Of a DNA stretch of 64,000 bases, positions 33,048-41,449 are shown in pieces. The stretch lies in NCBI GenBank assembly GCA_038040395.1, contig JBBPIJ010000002.1, positions 186,001 through 250,000 of the forward strand. The letters run 5' to 3'. Within the stretch, counting starts at the first letter, position 1. Every line of letters starts with the position of its first letter. The DNA comes from VAXT01 sp038040395. Its GTDB lineage: Bacteria; Actinomycetota; Thermoleophilia; Gaiellales; Gaiellaceae. The notes below the pieces were generated by a model. The model had not been told where the DNA came from. It saw only the letters and a list, made by a program, of their open reading frames with translations, and did not search any database. A program made the translations under genes and the position numbers.

Positions 33048-33667
33048 GCACGCGTGTCGCCGGACTGACCGGGGTGACGCTCCAGGGGGCGCCGTCCGTG
33101 TGTCACGGCTGCGTCTGGTGGCAGTCGAGGGGCGGGCGAAGCATCGACAAGCGCCGCTGGATCGAGAAGGCCGAGGACGACTGGGGCGCCTGGGGCGCTG
33201 TCTACCGCGACGACGACGGAAGCCTGATCGGCTCGATGCAGTACGGCCCCGCGGAGCTCTTCCCGCGTGCCTGGGAACTGCCCGCGGGCCCGCCGTCGGA
33301 GGACGCCGTGCTGGTCACCTGCGCATACCTCGTCGAGCGTGCGAGCCCGTGGGTCATGCAGTCGCTGTTCCTGGCTGCGATCGGCGATGCCAGGGAGAAG
33401 CGCGCGAAGGCGCTCGAGACCTTCGCGTACAGGTATCCGGAAGGAGAGTCTCCGTACGAGCGCTTCCTCGTGCATCGGACGGTCTTCCCCCGCGACTTTC
33501 TCTCTGACTTCGGCTTCGAGACTGTGCGCGCTCAGGGCCCGGTCGAGCTCGTGCGGCTCGAGCTCGGCGGGCTACAGCCGGTCGCCGAAGGCAGTCGCGA
33601 GAAGGTGCTCAGGCTTGTGAAGGACGCGTTCACGCCAGCTCCTGCGCCGGTCCCGCCCGGCCCGTAG
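33044..33667 (+). CDS. GNAT-like acetyltransferase-fold protein (207 aa)
   Basis: GTG start in a GTGA overlap with the phosphoesterase gene. The protein starts with CHGCVWWQS, has DDDGSLIGSMQYGP (a beta hairpin like GNAT strands 2-4), a central helical stretch AAIGDAREKRAKALETFAY and ends with DFLSDFGFETVRAQGPVELVRLEL, typical of a GNAT C-terminal strand pair. The acetyl-CoA loop is not a clear Q/RxxGxG/A, so the call is by overall pattern. Substrate unknown. Confidence 0.55.
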   Translation: MSTRVAGLTGVTLQGAPSVCHGCVWWQSRGGRSIDKRRWIEKAEDDWGAWGAVYRDDDGSLIGSMQYGPAELFPRAWELPAGPPSEDAVLVTCAYLVERASPWVMQSLFLAAIGDAREKRAKALETFAYRYPEGESPYERFLVHRTVFPRDFLSDFGFETVRAQGPVELVRLELGGLQPVAEGSREKVLRLVKDAFTPAPAPVPPGP

Positions 33668-33669
33668 GA

Positions 33670-33731
33670 GGGACAGTCCCCGAGTAGGGACTGTCCCTCG
33701 TTAGGGGCTGTCCCTCCGTGGGGACTGTCCC
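33670..33731. repeat. Four-copy palindromic tandem repeat, 17-bp period
   Basis: GGGACAGTCCC at 33670, GGGACTGTCCC at 33687, GGGGCTGTCCC at 33704 and GGGACTGTCCC at 33721: units begin exactly 17 bases apart and each is itself palindromic. It begins right after the stop codon of the GNAT-like gene. It could form alternative hairpins (terminator) or bind a dimeric protein array. Confidence 0.9.
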
Positions 33732-33798
33732 TGGTCGGGCTTGCCTCACAGGAGCGGCTCGGGGTCACGCTGGCTGAAGGCTCTGTGCGAGCGGCCGG

Positions 33799-33927
33799 CT
33801 AGTAACCGGGTCCGCCGCCACCGCCCCCGCCTCCGCTGCTGCTGCCCGTAACTGCGTAGATCACGATCGCAGCCACGATCGCAGCCAGCACGAAGCCGAC
33901 GACGATCCAACGTGGTGTGAGCGTCAT
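33799..33927 (-). CDS. Small membrane protein with a Ser/Gly tail (42 aa)
   Basis: ATG at 33927, preceded by CAGGAAT. It encodes MTLTPRWIVVGFVLAAIVAA then a hydrophobic run to about residue 26 and a tail of three Ser, eight Gly and PGY. One membrane segment. It lies 34 bases after asd on the same strand, so probably the last gene of the lysC-asd operon. Function unknown. Confidence 0.55.
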   Translation of the reverse strand: MTLTPRWIVVGFVLAAIVAAIVIYAVTGSSSGGGGGGGGPGY

Positions 33928-33961
33928 GCCGGGATTCCTGCCCGATCTGCCCGCCCTGAAA

Positions 33962-34903
33962 CTAAGCCGCGAGCGCTTGGCGCGCCAGCAGCAGCTCTGC
34001 GATCTGGATTGCGTTCAGCGCGGCGCCCTTGCGCAGGTTGTCGCACACGATCCAGAGTGCGAGCCCCTCGCCCGCGGTGTCTCTCCGGATGCGCCCGATG
34101 AGCACCTCGTCTCCGCCCGCTGCCTCGCGCGCGGTCGGTCGTTCGGTCACTTGCACCGACGGGGCCGATGCGAGCACCTCCCGTGCCTGTTCCGGCGAGA
34201 ACGGCTCCTCGGTCTCGACCCAGACGGCTTGCGAGTGGCCGACGAGCACGGGAACACGAGCGCACGTCGCGCTGAGCGGAAGCTCGGGCAGCTCGAGGAT
34301 CTTGCGCGTCTCGGCGCGGAGCTTCGACTCCTCGTCGGACTCGTCGCCTTCGAAGTCCCAGTCCATCACGATGTCGCCGTCAACCGGCGCCTGGGCTCGC
34401 AGCTCGTCCATTCGCTCGATGCCGGCGCCCGACACCGACTGATAGGTGGCGACGCGCACGCTCCGGAGGCCGGCCGCCTCGTGCAGCGGTGCGAGCGCAC
34501 AGACGAGCTGGACGGTCGAGCAATTCGGGTTCGCCACGATCCCCTCGTGCGCCGTCGCGCGCTCCCCGTTCACCTCCGGAACCACGAGCGGCACGCCGTC
34601 GGCGAGCCGGAAGGCCGATGACTTGTCCACGCAGACCGCGCCGCCCTGCACCGCGACCGGCACGAGCTCGCCGCTTAGTTCCGTGCCGACCGAGAAGAAA
34701 CAGAGGTCGAGCTCGCCTGCGAGCGCCTCTGGGGTCGCCTCTTCGACAGCAAGCCGGCCGTCTCCGTAGGAAACCGTGGTGCCTGCCGACCGCGCCGACG
34801 CGAAGGCGCGCACCTGTCCGAAGCCGCGCTCAGCGAGAAGCGCGAGCGTGACCTGCCCGACTGCCCCGGTCGCGCCCACGACGCCCACGCGAGGATCAGC
34901 CAT
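33962..34903 (-). CDS. asd: Aspartate-semialdehyde dehydrogenase
   Basis: 313 residues. NADP site VGVVGATGAVGQVTLALL, the catalytic Cys in IVANPNCSTVQL near 125, the His-containing PVLVGHSQAVWVE, and RKGAALNAIQIAELL at the end. It reduces aspartyl phosphate to the semialdehyde for lysine/diaminopimelate, threonine and methionine. Its start overlaps the lysC stop by 8 bases; the two form an operon. Confidence 0.95.
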   Translation of the reverse strand: MADPRVGVVGATGAVGQVTLALLAERGFGQVRAFASARSAGTTVSYGDGRLAVEEATPEALAGELDLCFFSVGTELSGELVPVAVQGGAVCVDKSSAFRLADGVPLVVPEVNGERATAHEGIVANPNCSTVQLVCALAPLHEAAGLRSVRVATYQSVSGAGIERMDELRAQAPVDGDIVMDWDFEGDESDEESKLRAETRKILELPELPLSATCARVPVLVGHSQAVWVETEEPFSPEQAREVLASAPSVQVTERPTAREAAGGDEVLIGRIRRDTAGEGLALWIVCDNLRKGAALNAIQIAELLLARQALAA

Positions 34904-36146
34904 GTGCCCTCACGGCCTCCGGGCTGTCCAGCTCGAACGCGGCGTGCAGGGCCCGGACCGCTTCCTCGACTCGATCCCGAGGAATGAAGCAGCCGATCTT
35001 GATCGGCGAGGTCGTCACGAGCTCGGGCTGGATGCCGAGCTCCTCGAGGGTCGCGAACGCCTTCGCGGCAACACCCGGGTGGGTTCGCATGCCCGCGCCG
35101 ATGATGCTGACCTGCCCCAAATCCTCCCGCAGCGACCATTGCACGCCGAGACGGTCGAGAACCGCGTCGGTCTCGCCGCGCTCGGGTGCCGAAAAGACGA
35201 TCTCCTGGCCGGTCTGGGCAACCGTGTCGACGTTGACCCCGGCCTCGGCGAGCGCTCCGAAGAGCTGCGCGGCCGTGACGCCCTCGATCCGATAGACGTT
35301 CTCGTCCACCGTGTGGGTCACTCCTGAGATGAGCGCCTTCTCGAGCATCCGTTTGTCCTCCTCGCGAATCCAGGTGCCGTCAGCCTCGGAGAAGCTCGAC
35401 CGCACGTGCAGCTTGACGTTGTGGCTGCGCGCAAACTCGACCGAGCGCAGCTGGAGCACGCGTGCGCCGGATGCTGCCATCTCGAGCATCTCCTCGTAGC
35501 TGACGGCGTGCAGCTTGTGGGAGTTCGGCACGATGCGCGGGTCGGCGGTGTGCACTCCGTCGACGTCCGTGTAGATCTCGCACGCCTCTGCGCCGAGAGC
35601 AGCGGCGATCGCAACTGCCGTCGTGTCGGAGCCGCCGCGACCGAGCGTCGTGATGTCGTAGTCGGTCGAGACGCCCTGAAAGCCGGCGACGAGGACGATC
35701 CGCTCGGCGTCGAGCGCCTCGTGGATGCGGCGCGCGCGGATATCGACGATCTTCGCCTTCCCGTGAGCCGTGTCGGTGACGATCCCCGCCTGCGAGCCGG
35801 TGAGCGAGATCGCCTCGTGGCCAAGATCGTGAATCGCCATCGCACAGAGCGAGCACGAGATGCGCTCGCCAACGGAGATCAGCATGTCCAGCTCGCGCGC
35901 CTTCGGCTTCGGTGAGATCTCGTGGGCCAGGCGAACGAGGTCGTCCGTCGAGTCGCCCATCGCGGAGAGCACGGCCACGACTCGGTTCCCGGACTCGCGC
36001 GCCGCGACGAGCCGCTGCGCGACAGCCTTCAGGCGCTCGACGTCCGCGACCGACGTCCCACCGAACTTCATGACGACGGTCCCGGCGCGGCCGGCGGTTT
36101 CCTCGGTCGCGAGGGCCGGGAGGGATTCGTACTCGGTCGTGGCCAT
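34896..36146 (-). CDS. lysC: Aspartate kinase
   Basis: 416 residues from the ATG at 36146. VVMKFGGTSVADVERLK, the FQGVSTDYDITTLGRGGSDTTAVAIA nucleotide/substrate loop (split by a conserved Gly pair), YTDVDGVHTADPRIV, and two ACT domains in the last 150 residues (VYRIEGVTAAQLFGALAEAGVN; VSIIGAGMRTHPGVAAKAFATL), so feedback inhibition by Lys/Thr is expected. Many actinobacterial lysC genes have an internal start for the beta subunit; a GTG/ATG for this is not obvious. Confidence 0.95.
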   Translation of the reverse strand: MATTEYESLPALATEETAGRAGTVVMKFGGTSVADVERLKAVAQRLVAARESGNRVVAVLSAMGDSTDDLVRLAHEISPKPKARELDMLISVGERISCSLCAMAIHDLGHEAISLTGSQAGIVTDTAHGKAKIVDIRARRIHEALDAERIVLVAGFQGVSTDYDITTLGRGGSDTTAVAIAAALGAEACEIYTDVDGVHTADPRIVPNSHKLHAVSYEEMLEMAASGARVLQLRSVEFARSHNVKLHVRSSFSEADGTWIREEDKRMLEKALISGVTHTVDENVYRIEGVTAAQLFGALAEAGVNVDTVAQTGQEIVFSAPERGETDAVLDRLGVQWSLREDLGQVSIIGAGMRTHPGVAAKAFATLEELGIQPELVTTSPIKIGCFIPRDRVEEAVRALHAAFELDSPEAVRAHG

Positions 36147-36191
36147 TTGCGGGGATTCTACGGCGACGGGGCTACATTTCCCTTCGGCCGC

Positions 36192-36250
36192 CAAGGCATC
36201 GCTTGCGATGCCGCTTAGAGGCCATGCCGGCTTTGCCGGCGTGGCCGCCT
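36192..36250. repeat. Double-hairpin palindromic element, copy B
   Basis: Stem 1: GGCATCGC (36195-36202), TT, GCGATGCC. Stem 2: GGCCATGCCGGC (36220-36231), TTT, GCCGGCGTGGCC (one G-T pair). It lies upstream of lysC and downstream of recR. A 16-base direct repeat (ACATTTCCC, T or G, TCGGCC) flanks it at 36174-36189 and 36281-36296; the second copy covers the recR stop codon. Confidence 0.85.
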
Positions 36251-36278
36251 TATCGCGTTGGATGGCACAAATTGTTCG

Positions 36279-36869
36279 TCACATTTCCCGTCGGCCTGTG
36301 AGAGCCCTACCGAGGGTCACTTCGTCGGCGTACTCGAGGTCTCCTCCGACCGGAAGGCCGCTCGCGAGCCGGGTGACGCGAACCCGGCCGCGCAGCCGAT
36401 CGGCGAGATAGGCGGCCGTCGCCTCTCCGGTCATGTTCGGATTCGTCGCGAGGACGACCTCCTCGATGCCGTTCCGCTCGACGCGGCCCATCAGCTCGTC
36501 GATGCGCAGGTGCCCGGGCTCGATCCCGTCGATCGGCGAAAGCGCGCCGCCGAGCACGTGGTAGAGCCCCCGGTACTCGTGCGTGCGCTCGACCGAGATC
36601 AGGTCGGCCGGCTGCTCGACGACGCAGACAAGCGCGCGATCACGCCGCTCGTCCCGGCAGATGTCGCAGCGCTCCTCCTCGGTCAGGTTCCCGCACTCCG
36701 AGCAGAAGCGGACGCGCTCCTTGACCTCCCGGACTGCGTCGGCGAGTGCCTGGGCCTCGTCCTTTGGGACGCGCAGGAGATGGAAGGCGAGGCGATGAGC
36801 CGTTCGCGTTCCGACTCCGGGCAGGCGCGTCAGCTGTGCGACGAGGTTCTCGACGGCGGGGGAAAACAT
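36279..36869 (-). CDS. recR: Recombination mediator protein RecR
   Basis: 196 residues: helix-hairpin-helix LTRLPGVGTRTAHRLAFHLL, a four-Cys zinc finger CSECGNLTEEERCDIC near 57-72, and the Toprim domain with EYRGLYHVLGGALSPIDG and EVVLATNPNMTGEATA. It works with RecF/RecO in loading RecA. It is 39 bp past dnaX-ybaB in many genomes; here dnaX-ybaB is 3 kb away. Its start overlaps the 3' end of the histidine kinase gene by 40 bases. Confidence 0.95.
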   Translation of the reverse strand: MFSPAVENLVAQLTRLPGVGTRTAHRLAFHLLRVPKDEAQALADAVREVKERVRFCSECGNLTEEERCDICRDERRDRALVCVVEQPADLISVERTHEYRGLYHVLGGALSPIDGIEPGHLRIDELMGRVERNGIEEVVLATNPNMTGEATAAYLADRLRGRVRVTRLASGLPVGGDLEYADEVTLGRALTGRREM

Positions 36870-38617
36870 GAGGTCAGACTAGTTGTCGCGACTGTCGCGC
36901 GGCCGCGGTCGCTCGGCACGATCAGCTGGAAGCGCGCACCGTGAGGCGCGATGTTCTCGTGCACGAGATCTCCGCCGTGCGCCCGCGCGTAGGAGCGCGC
37001 GATCGCAAGCCCGAGCCCGGAACCGAGACCGCGCGCCCTGGCCTCGTCGCTCCTGCTGAATCGCTCGAAGAGCTCGTGGATGAACCGCGGCGGAACGCCG
37101 GCCCCGGCGTCCTCGACGGTCACGCGGAAGTGGTTGTCGCTTTGCGCCGCCGTCACGACGATGGGCGACGCGCCGTGACGGATTGCGTTCGTCAGCAGGT
37201 TCGAGATCACGCGCTCGAAGACGGTCTTGTCGACGACTGCTTCGAGGTCTTCCGGGATGGCGATCTCCACCTCGTCCTCACGGCCCGATGCCGAGGCCAT
37301 GACGAGGTCCTCGATCTCGGCCCGCACGGGAATCCGTACCGGCTGAATCGGCACGGTGTCCGCCTCGAGCCGGGACAGGTCGAGCAGCTGGTCGACGAGA
37401 CCCCGCATTCGCTCGGTTTGCGACCGGAGAGCCTCTTCCAGCTCCTCTCTGTCCTCCGGCGCAAGCTGGTCGCCGAGCCGGTCGAGCGTCCTGACCACGC
37501 CGTGGACGCTCGTCACCGGAGTCCGCAGCTCGTGCGCGGCGAGAGCGATGAAGTTGGTCTTCATCTCGTCCGCCCGCTCCAGCGCGATCCGCTGCTCGCG
37601 CTCGCGCACGAAGAGGCGCGACCGGTCGAGCGCCAGGCCTGTGAGCGCGCCGAGCGAGCGCAGGAGGTCGATCTCTTCGCTGCCGAAGAACGGTGCGTAC
37701 AGCCCGCCCCAGATGACCAGGCAGCCGCCGGGGACGTCGATCCGCAACACGTTCGGCCCCTCGCTCGGGACCGCCACGTCCGCGCCGTGGCGCGCGATCA
37801 CCTTGTCGTCGGCGTCGAGCAGGAAGACCGCCCGGGCTCCGACCAGGCTCATCATCGGCGGGAGCACGTCGGCGGCGACCTCCTCGGGGGTAGTCGCGGC
37901 CATCAGTCCGATGATCGCGTGGCGAACGCGTTCCTGCTCCGGGCGGCGCCAGATCAGGCGCACGATCCCCGGCGGTGAGAATCCGAGCAGGAAGGCGAGG
38001 GCGCTAGCGATCCCGAGCCCGGAGATCGCGATCTGGAGCCCCTGCTCGTCCGCCGGCGCAACGACGGCGAAGAAGAGCGTCGCGGTGAGCGCGATAGCCG
38101 CGAGGCTGAGCATCCGCATCCTGTTCCGCGCCACGCTGGGCTGGTCGCGGCCCGCCCGCCAAAGCCTGTAGGCCGCGATCGTCGACAGGAACCCGAACTG
38201 AAGCAGGAGCATGTACAGGTAGATGCTGAACGCGAGCGTTCGATGCTCTCCGGCCTGCGGGAAGTCGGGCAGTGCGATCGTCCACGCGATGAGGCCGGCC
38301 GTCGCCGCCGCGGCCGTCCACTCGAGCCGTCTCGAGGAGGGATCGAACGCCGCCGTGAACTTGAACAAGAGGTACGGGAAGAGGACCAGGACGACGACGA
38401 GCAGGCGCTGGACGACGATCTCGAAGCCCGAGTCGGCCGTCTCGGGAAGGACCTGTCCGGCGAGGGCAACTGCTCCGAGCGTCCCGAAGCACAGTGCCGC
38501 CCACAAGCTCGGCCGGTCGCGGCGCCGCAGCCAATACCAAAGCGAGACACAGCCAAGCAGTCCGAAGGCCGCCGCAGTGACGTACCCCAGGATGTCGTTG
38601 ACGGTTTCCGCTGTCAC
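36830..38617 (-). CDS. Membrane sensor histidine kinase
   Basis: 595 residues. Seven or so hydrophobic helices in the first 220 residues (a 7TM-like sensor), a GAF-like part at about 225-345, HisKA with the phospho-His in FIALAAHELRTPVTSVHG near 367, and HATPase_c with NLLTNAIRHG, VEDAGAGVPP and GLGSGLGLAIARSYARAHGG. Divergent from the receiver-only protein at 38657, which is a likely partner. The last 13 codons overlap recR. Confidence 0.9.
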   Translation of the reverse strand: MTAETVNDILGYVTAAAFGLLGCVSLWYWLRRRDRPSLWAALCFGTLGAVALAGQVLPETADSGFEIVVQRLLVVVLVLFPYLLFKFTAAFDPSSRRLEWTAAAATAGLIAWTIALPDFPQAGEHRTLAFSIYLYMLLLQFGFLSTIAAYRLWRAGRDQPSVARNRMRMLSLAAIALTATLFFAVVAPADEQGLQIAISGLGIASALAFLLGFSPPGIVRLIWRRPEQERVRHAIIGLMAATTPEEVAADVLPPMMSLVGARAVFLLDADDKVIARHGADVAVPSEGPNVLRIDVPGGCLVIWGGLYAPFFGSEEIDLLRSLGALTGLALDRSRLFVREREQRIALERADEMKTNFIALAAHELRTPVTSVHGVVRTLDRLGDQLAPEDREELEEALRSQTERMRGLVDQLLDLSRLEADTVPIQPVRIPVRAEIEDLVMASASGREDEVEIAIPEDLEAVVDKTVFERVISNLLTNAIRHGASPIVVTAAQSDNHFRVTVEDAGAGVPPRFIHELFERFSRSDEARARGLGSGLGLAIARSYARAHGGDLVHENIAPHGARFQLIVPSDRGRATVATTSLTSCFPPPSRTSSHS

Positions 38618-38656
38618 GCTTCCACCGGCGCAATCGAAACTGTAATCTCAGGCGGC

Positions 38657-39265
38657 TTGAGCCGCACGAGGGTCACAGAGATCGAGCTACCCAGACGGCC
38701 GCTCCGGCAGCGGCCTCTCCTCGGCGCGCGAAGTCGCGACACCCCCGGGCCACACCGGGGTGGGCTGAACGAGTCATGGCGACCCAGGGAGCTGGGCGCG
38801 CGTTTCCACTCCTCGAGGCGGCCGAGCCCGCGTGGGACGACAGAAGGCCGGATCCTCATCGTCGACGACGAGGCCGCGATTCGCCTGATCTGCCGGCTCA
38901 ACCTCCGCAGCGCAGGCTTCGACACGCTCGAGGCATCCGATGGCGCTTCGGCGCTTGCCCTGGCTCGTGCCGAACGACCTGATCTCATCCTGCTCGACAT
39001 CATGCTGCCCGAAGTGGATGGCTGGAGCGTCGCCGAGGAGCTGGGGGAAAAGGACGAGACGCGCGACATCCCGGTCGTGTTCCTCTCGGCCCGCTCCGAC
39101 AACTCGGATCAGGTGCGCGGGTACGAGACGGGCGGCGTGGGCTACATCACCAAGCCCTTCGACCCGCTGGCGCTGACGGAGACCGTGCGCAAGGTGCTCG
39201 AACGTGCCCGTGCCGGCGAGCGTGACGCGATCCGCCACGAGTGGCGGCGCTCGATCGGCAGCTAG
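38657..39265 (+). CDS. Single-domain response regulator
   Basis: The CheY-like receiver begins near 38853: RILIVDDEAAIRLICRLNLR (acidic pair), phospho-Asp in LILLDIMLPEVDGWSV, the Thr/Ser position in VVFLSARSDN and the Lys in GYITKPFDP. No output domain follows. The start is uncertain: no ATG or GTG is in frame near the domain; the TTG at 38657 gives 202 residues with a 65-residue basic, poorly conserved N-terminus, and a CTG at 38795 is also possible. Divergent from the histidine kinase gene. Confidence 0.75.
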   Translation: MSRTRVTEIELPRRPLRQRPLLGARSRDTPGPHRGGLNESWRPRELGARFHSSRRPSPRGTTEGRILIVDDEAAIRLICRLNLRSAGFDTLEASDGASALALARAERPDLILLDIMLPEVDGWSVAEELGEKDETRDIPVVFLSARSDNSDQVRGYETGGVGYITKPFDPLALTETVRKVLERARAGERDAIRHEWRRSIGS

Positions 39266-39488
39266 GAGGGTTTGGGGAACGTTGCTCGTCGCCGGGGTGC
39301 GATGCTCGTTCCGAGGCCGCGGACGCAGGGAGCCCCGATAGTTGAACTATCGGGGCGACTGAGGACCCGGCATCGGGGCGCTGAGGCGTCGCTTGCGACG
39401 CCGACTCAAAGGCCCTGGCGGCTTTGCCGGCAGGGCCGTCTTCGACGCGGCCCGGCGGCTCAGCCATGTTTCGCCAAACCCTCCTGGT
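39263..39488. terminator. Nested inverted repeats between convergent genes
   Basis: Outer arms TAGGAGGGTTTGG (39263-39275) and CCAAACCCTCCTG (39476-39488) enclose a perfect 11-bp hairpin CCCCGATAGTT/AACTATCGGGG at 39333-39355 and palindromic element copy C. It lies between the response-regulator stop and ybaB stop, so it probably ends transcription from both sides. Confidence 0.6.
39383..39442. repeat. Double-hairpin palindromic element, copy C
   Basis: Stem 1: GGCGTCGC (39385-39392), TT, GCGACGCC, perfect. Stem 2: GGCCCTGGCGGC (39411-39422), TTT, GCCGGCAGGGCC (one mismatch). Same layout as copies at 13205 and 36192. Confidence 0.85.
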
Positions 39489-39496
39489 AGGCGCTC

Positions 39497-39814
39497 TTAC
39501 ATTCCCGGCAGGCCGAGGCCGCCGAGGTCCGCCATCCCGCCGAGCTTCGACTGCGCGAGCGACTGAGCCGAGCGGAGGGCCTCGTTCACTGCGGCGAGGA
39601 CCATGTCCGCCAGCAGCTCGGGATCGTCCGGATCGATCGCCTCGGGTGAGATCTTGATCTCGGTGATCTGGAGATCCCCCGTCGCCTTGACGGTCACCAT
39701 GCCGCCGCCCGCCGAGGCTTCGACGGTCTCGCTTGCGAGCTCTTCCTGCGCCTTCTCCATCTGCGCCTGAAGCTCCTGGACCTGCTGGAGCATCTTGTTC
39801 ATGTCCATGTTCAT
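39497..39814 (-). CDS. ybaB: YbaB/EbfC nucleoid-associated protein
   Basis: 105 residues from the ATG at 39814, ATGA overlap with dnaX. MNKMLQQVQELQAQMEKAQEEL is the coiled-coil N-terminal helix; VEASAGGGMVTVKATGDLQI and IDPDDPELLADMVLAAVNEAL are the core motifs. The family binds DNA as a dimer and is nearly always downstream of dnaX. Confidence 0.93.
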   Translation of the reverse strand: MNMDMNKMLQQVQELQAQMEKAQEELASETVEASAGGGMVTVKATGDLQITEIKISPEAIDPDDPELLADMVLAAVNEALRSAQSLAQSKLGGMADLGGLGLPGM

Positions 39815-41406
39815 TGCAACTTGTCCCCCTCGACCTCGTGGGCGTCGAACGTGTCCTTCATCAGCTGGACGATCTCTTCCTCGCCTGCGGGCTGTTCCTC
39901 CTCGGCGGGCGTGTCCCCTCCGTTTTCGCCGACGGCGAAGTCGAGCGCGAGCTTGCGGCCCGTGACCTCGTAGAGCGCCTCCGCGAGGAGCGTCGCGTTC
40001 TTCGGCTCCTCGGCCAGCTGCCGATGGAAGGACGCTGCCGCCGGGAACTCGACTGTGAGCCTGTCGTCGGCCAGCTGCGCCGGGTGCGCCTCGCGAAGCA
40101 TCGACGCGGTCGGTATCGACCGCTCCTCCACGGCAGGCAGGATCGTTCGCTGCCAGGCCTCCTGGAGCTGTGAGAGCTCGAGTGAAGGCGGCTCGTTCGG
40201 AGGCGTCTCGACGGCGCGCGGCTCCTCCGGACGTGGCTGGGGGCCTGTCCCCTCGACATGGCCAGAAGGGGCACGGCCTTCGAGCTGCTCGAGACGGTAC
40301 GCCACCGACTCGCGCTCGAGATCGGCCGCGGGACGCGTCACCTTCACGAGCGCAAGCTCGAGCGGCAGCCGTGGGTCGCCGCCCTGGCGCATGTCGTCGA
40401 CCGCCACCGCGAGCAGGTCGCACAGCCGCAGCACCGTCGCCTCGCCGAGCTGGTTCGCCTGCGCGCGCAGCCGATCCTGCATCTCCTCGGTCAGCGGCAG
40501 CGAGTCGGGAACCTCGCCCATGTGCTGGACGAGCATGACGTGCCGCAGATGATCCAGCAGCTCGGTAACGAGCCGCCCGAGATCCTGGCCCTGGTCGGCG
40601 AGCTCTTCGACGAACGTGAGCGCCCCGGCTGTGTCACGGTCGACGACGAAGTCGCAGAGCCGGAAGAGTGCCTCCTCCTCGACCGCCCCGAGCAGCTGGA
40701 GCACGGCCTGCACCGAGACCTTGCCCTCGGTGGCGGAGGAGAGCTGGTCGAGCGTCGAGACCGCATCGCGGAAGCTTCCCCGCGCCGAGCGCGCGACGAG
40801 GGCGAGCGCAGCCTCGGGCGCCTCGATCCCCTCCCCCTCGGCGACCCGCTTCAGGTAGCGCACGATCTCCGCCAGGCGCGGGCGCGAGAGCACGAACGTC
40901 TGGCAGCGCGAGCGAACCGTCGCCAGCATCTTCTGGAGCTCCGTCGTGCAGAAGACGAAGACGAGGTGCGGCGGCGGCTCCTCGATCAGCTTGAGCAACG
41001 CGTTGAACGCGGCGTCGGTGAGCTGGTGCGCCTCGTCGAGGATGTAGACCTTGTAGCGGCCCTCGACCGGCTGGAGGACGACGCGCTCGCGGATCTCGCG
41101 GATGTCGTCGATCCCGCGCTGCGAGGCCGCATCCATCTCGACGACGTCGAGCGAGGTGCCGCCGGCGATCGCCAGGCAGGCGTGGCACGTTCCGTCGGGG
41201 TCCGGCGTCGGGCCGTGTTCGCAGTTGAGCGCCTTCGCGAGGATGCGCGCGAGCGAGGTCTTGCCCGTGCCGCGGGGCCCTGCGAAGAGGTAGGCCTGCC
41301 GCACGTTGCCCGCGGTGACCGCGTTCTTCAGCGTGCGAACGACGGGCTCCTGGCCGACCACGTCGTCGAAGCCTTGCGGTCGGTATTTGCGATAGAGCGC
41401 GGTCAC
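39811..41406 (-). CDS. dnaX: DNA polymerase III subunits gamma and tau
   Basis: 531 residues from the GTG at 41406 (VTALYRKYRPQGFDDVVGQE is the usual start). Clamp-loader AAA+ ATPase: Walker A AGPRGTGKTSLARILAKALNC, zinc Cys in CEHG...CHACLAIA, Walker B YILDEAHQL, sensor FCTTELQKM, SRCQTF. Residues 370-531 are the tau-like part, ending acidic. I see no slippery A-run for a programmed frameshift to gamma. Confidence 0.93.
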   Translation of the reverse strand: MTALYRKYRPQGFDDVVGQEPVVRTLKNAVTAGNVRQAYLFAGPRGTGKTSLARILAKALNCEHGPTPDPDGTCHACLAIAGGTSLDVVEMDAASQRGIDDIREIRERVVLQPVEGRYKVYILDEAHQLTDAAFNALLKLIEEPPPHLVFVFCTTELQKMLATVRSRCQTFVLSRPRLAEIVRYLKRVAEGEGIEAPEAALALVARSARGSFRDAVSTLDQLSSATEGKVSVQAVLQLLGAVEEEALFRLCDFVVDRDTAGALTFVEELADQGQDLGRLVTELLDHLRHVMLVQHMGEVPDSLPLTEEMQDRLRAQANQLGEATVLRLCDLLAVAVDDMRQGGDPRLPLELALVKVTRPAADLERESVAYRLEQLEGRAPSGHVEGTGPQPRPEEPRAVETPPNEPPSLELSQLQEAWQRTILPAVEERSIPTASMLREAHPAQLADDRLTVEFPAAASFHRQLAEEPKNATLLAEALYEVTGRKLALDFAVGENGGDTPAEEEQPAGEEEIVQLMKDTFDAHEVEGDKLQ

Positions 41407-41449
41407 GAGGGCGATTTCGATTCTAGTGACGTGCGAAACTGGGAATCGG

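Noticed and set aside
33670..33731. CRISPR array
   Set aside because: Units are 11-bp palindromes at a 17-base period with no 30-base spacers and no cas genes.
36146..36278. Lysine riboswitch before lysC
   Set aside because: The space is filled by palindromic copy B and its flanks; no L-box pattern is visible.
39811..41406. Programmed frameshift in dnaX
   Set aside because: No A-rich slippery heptamer is visible in this high-GC gene.
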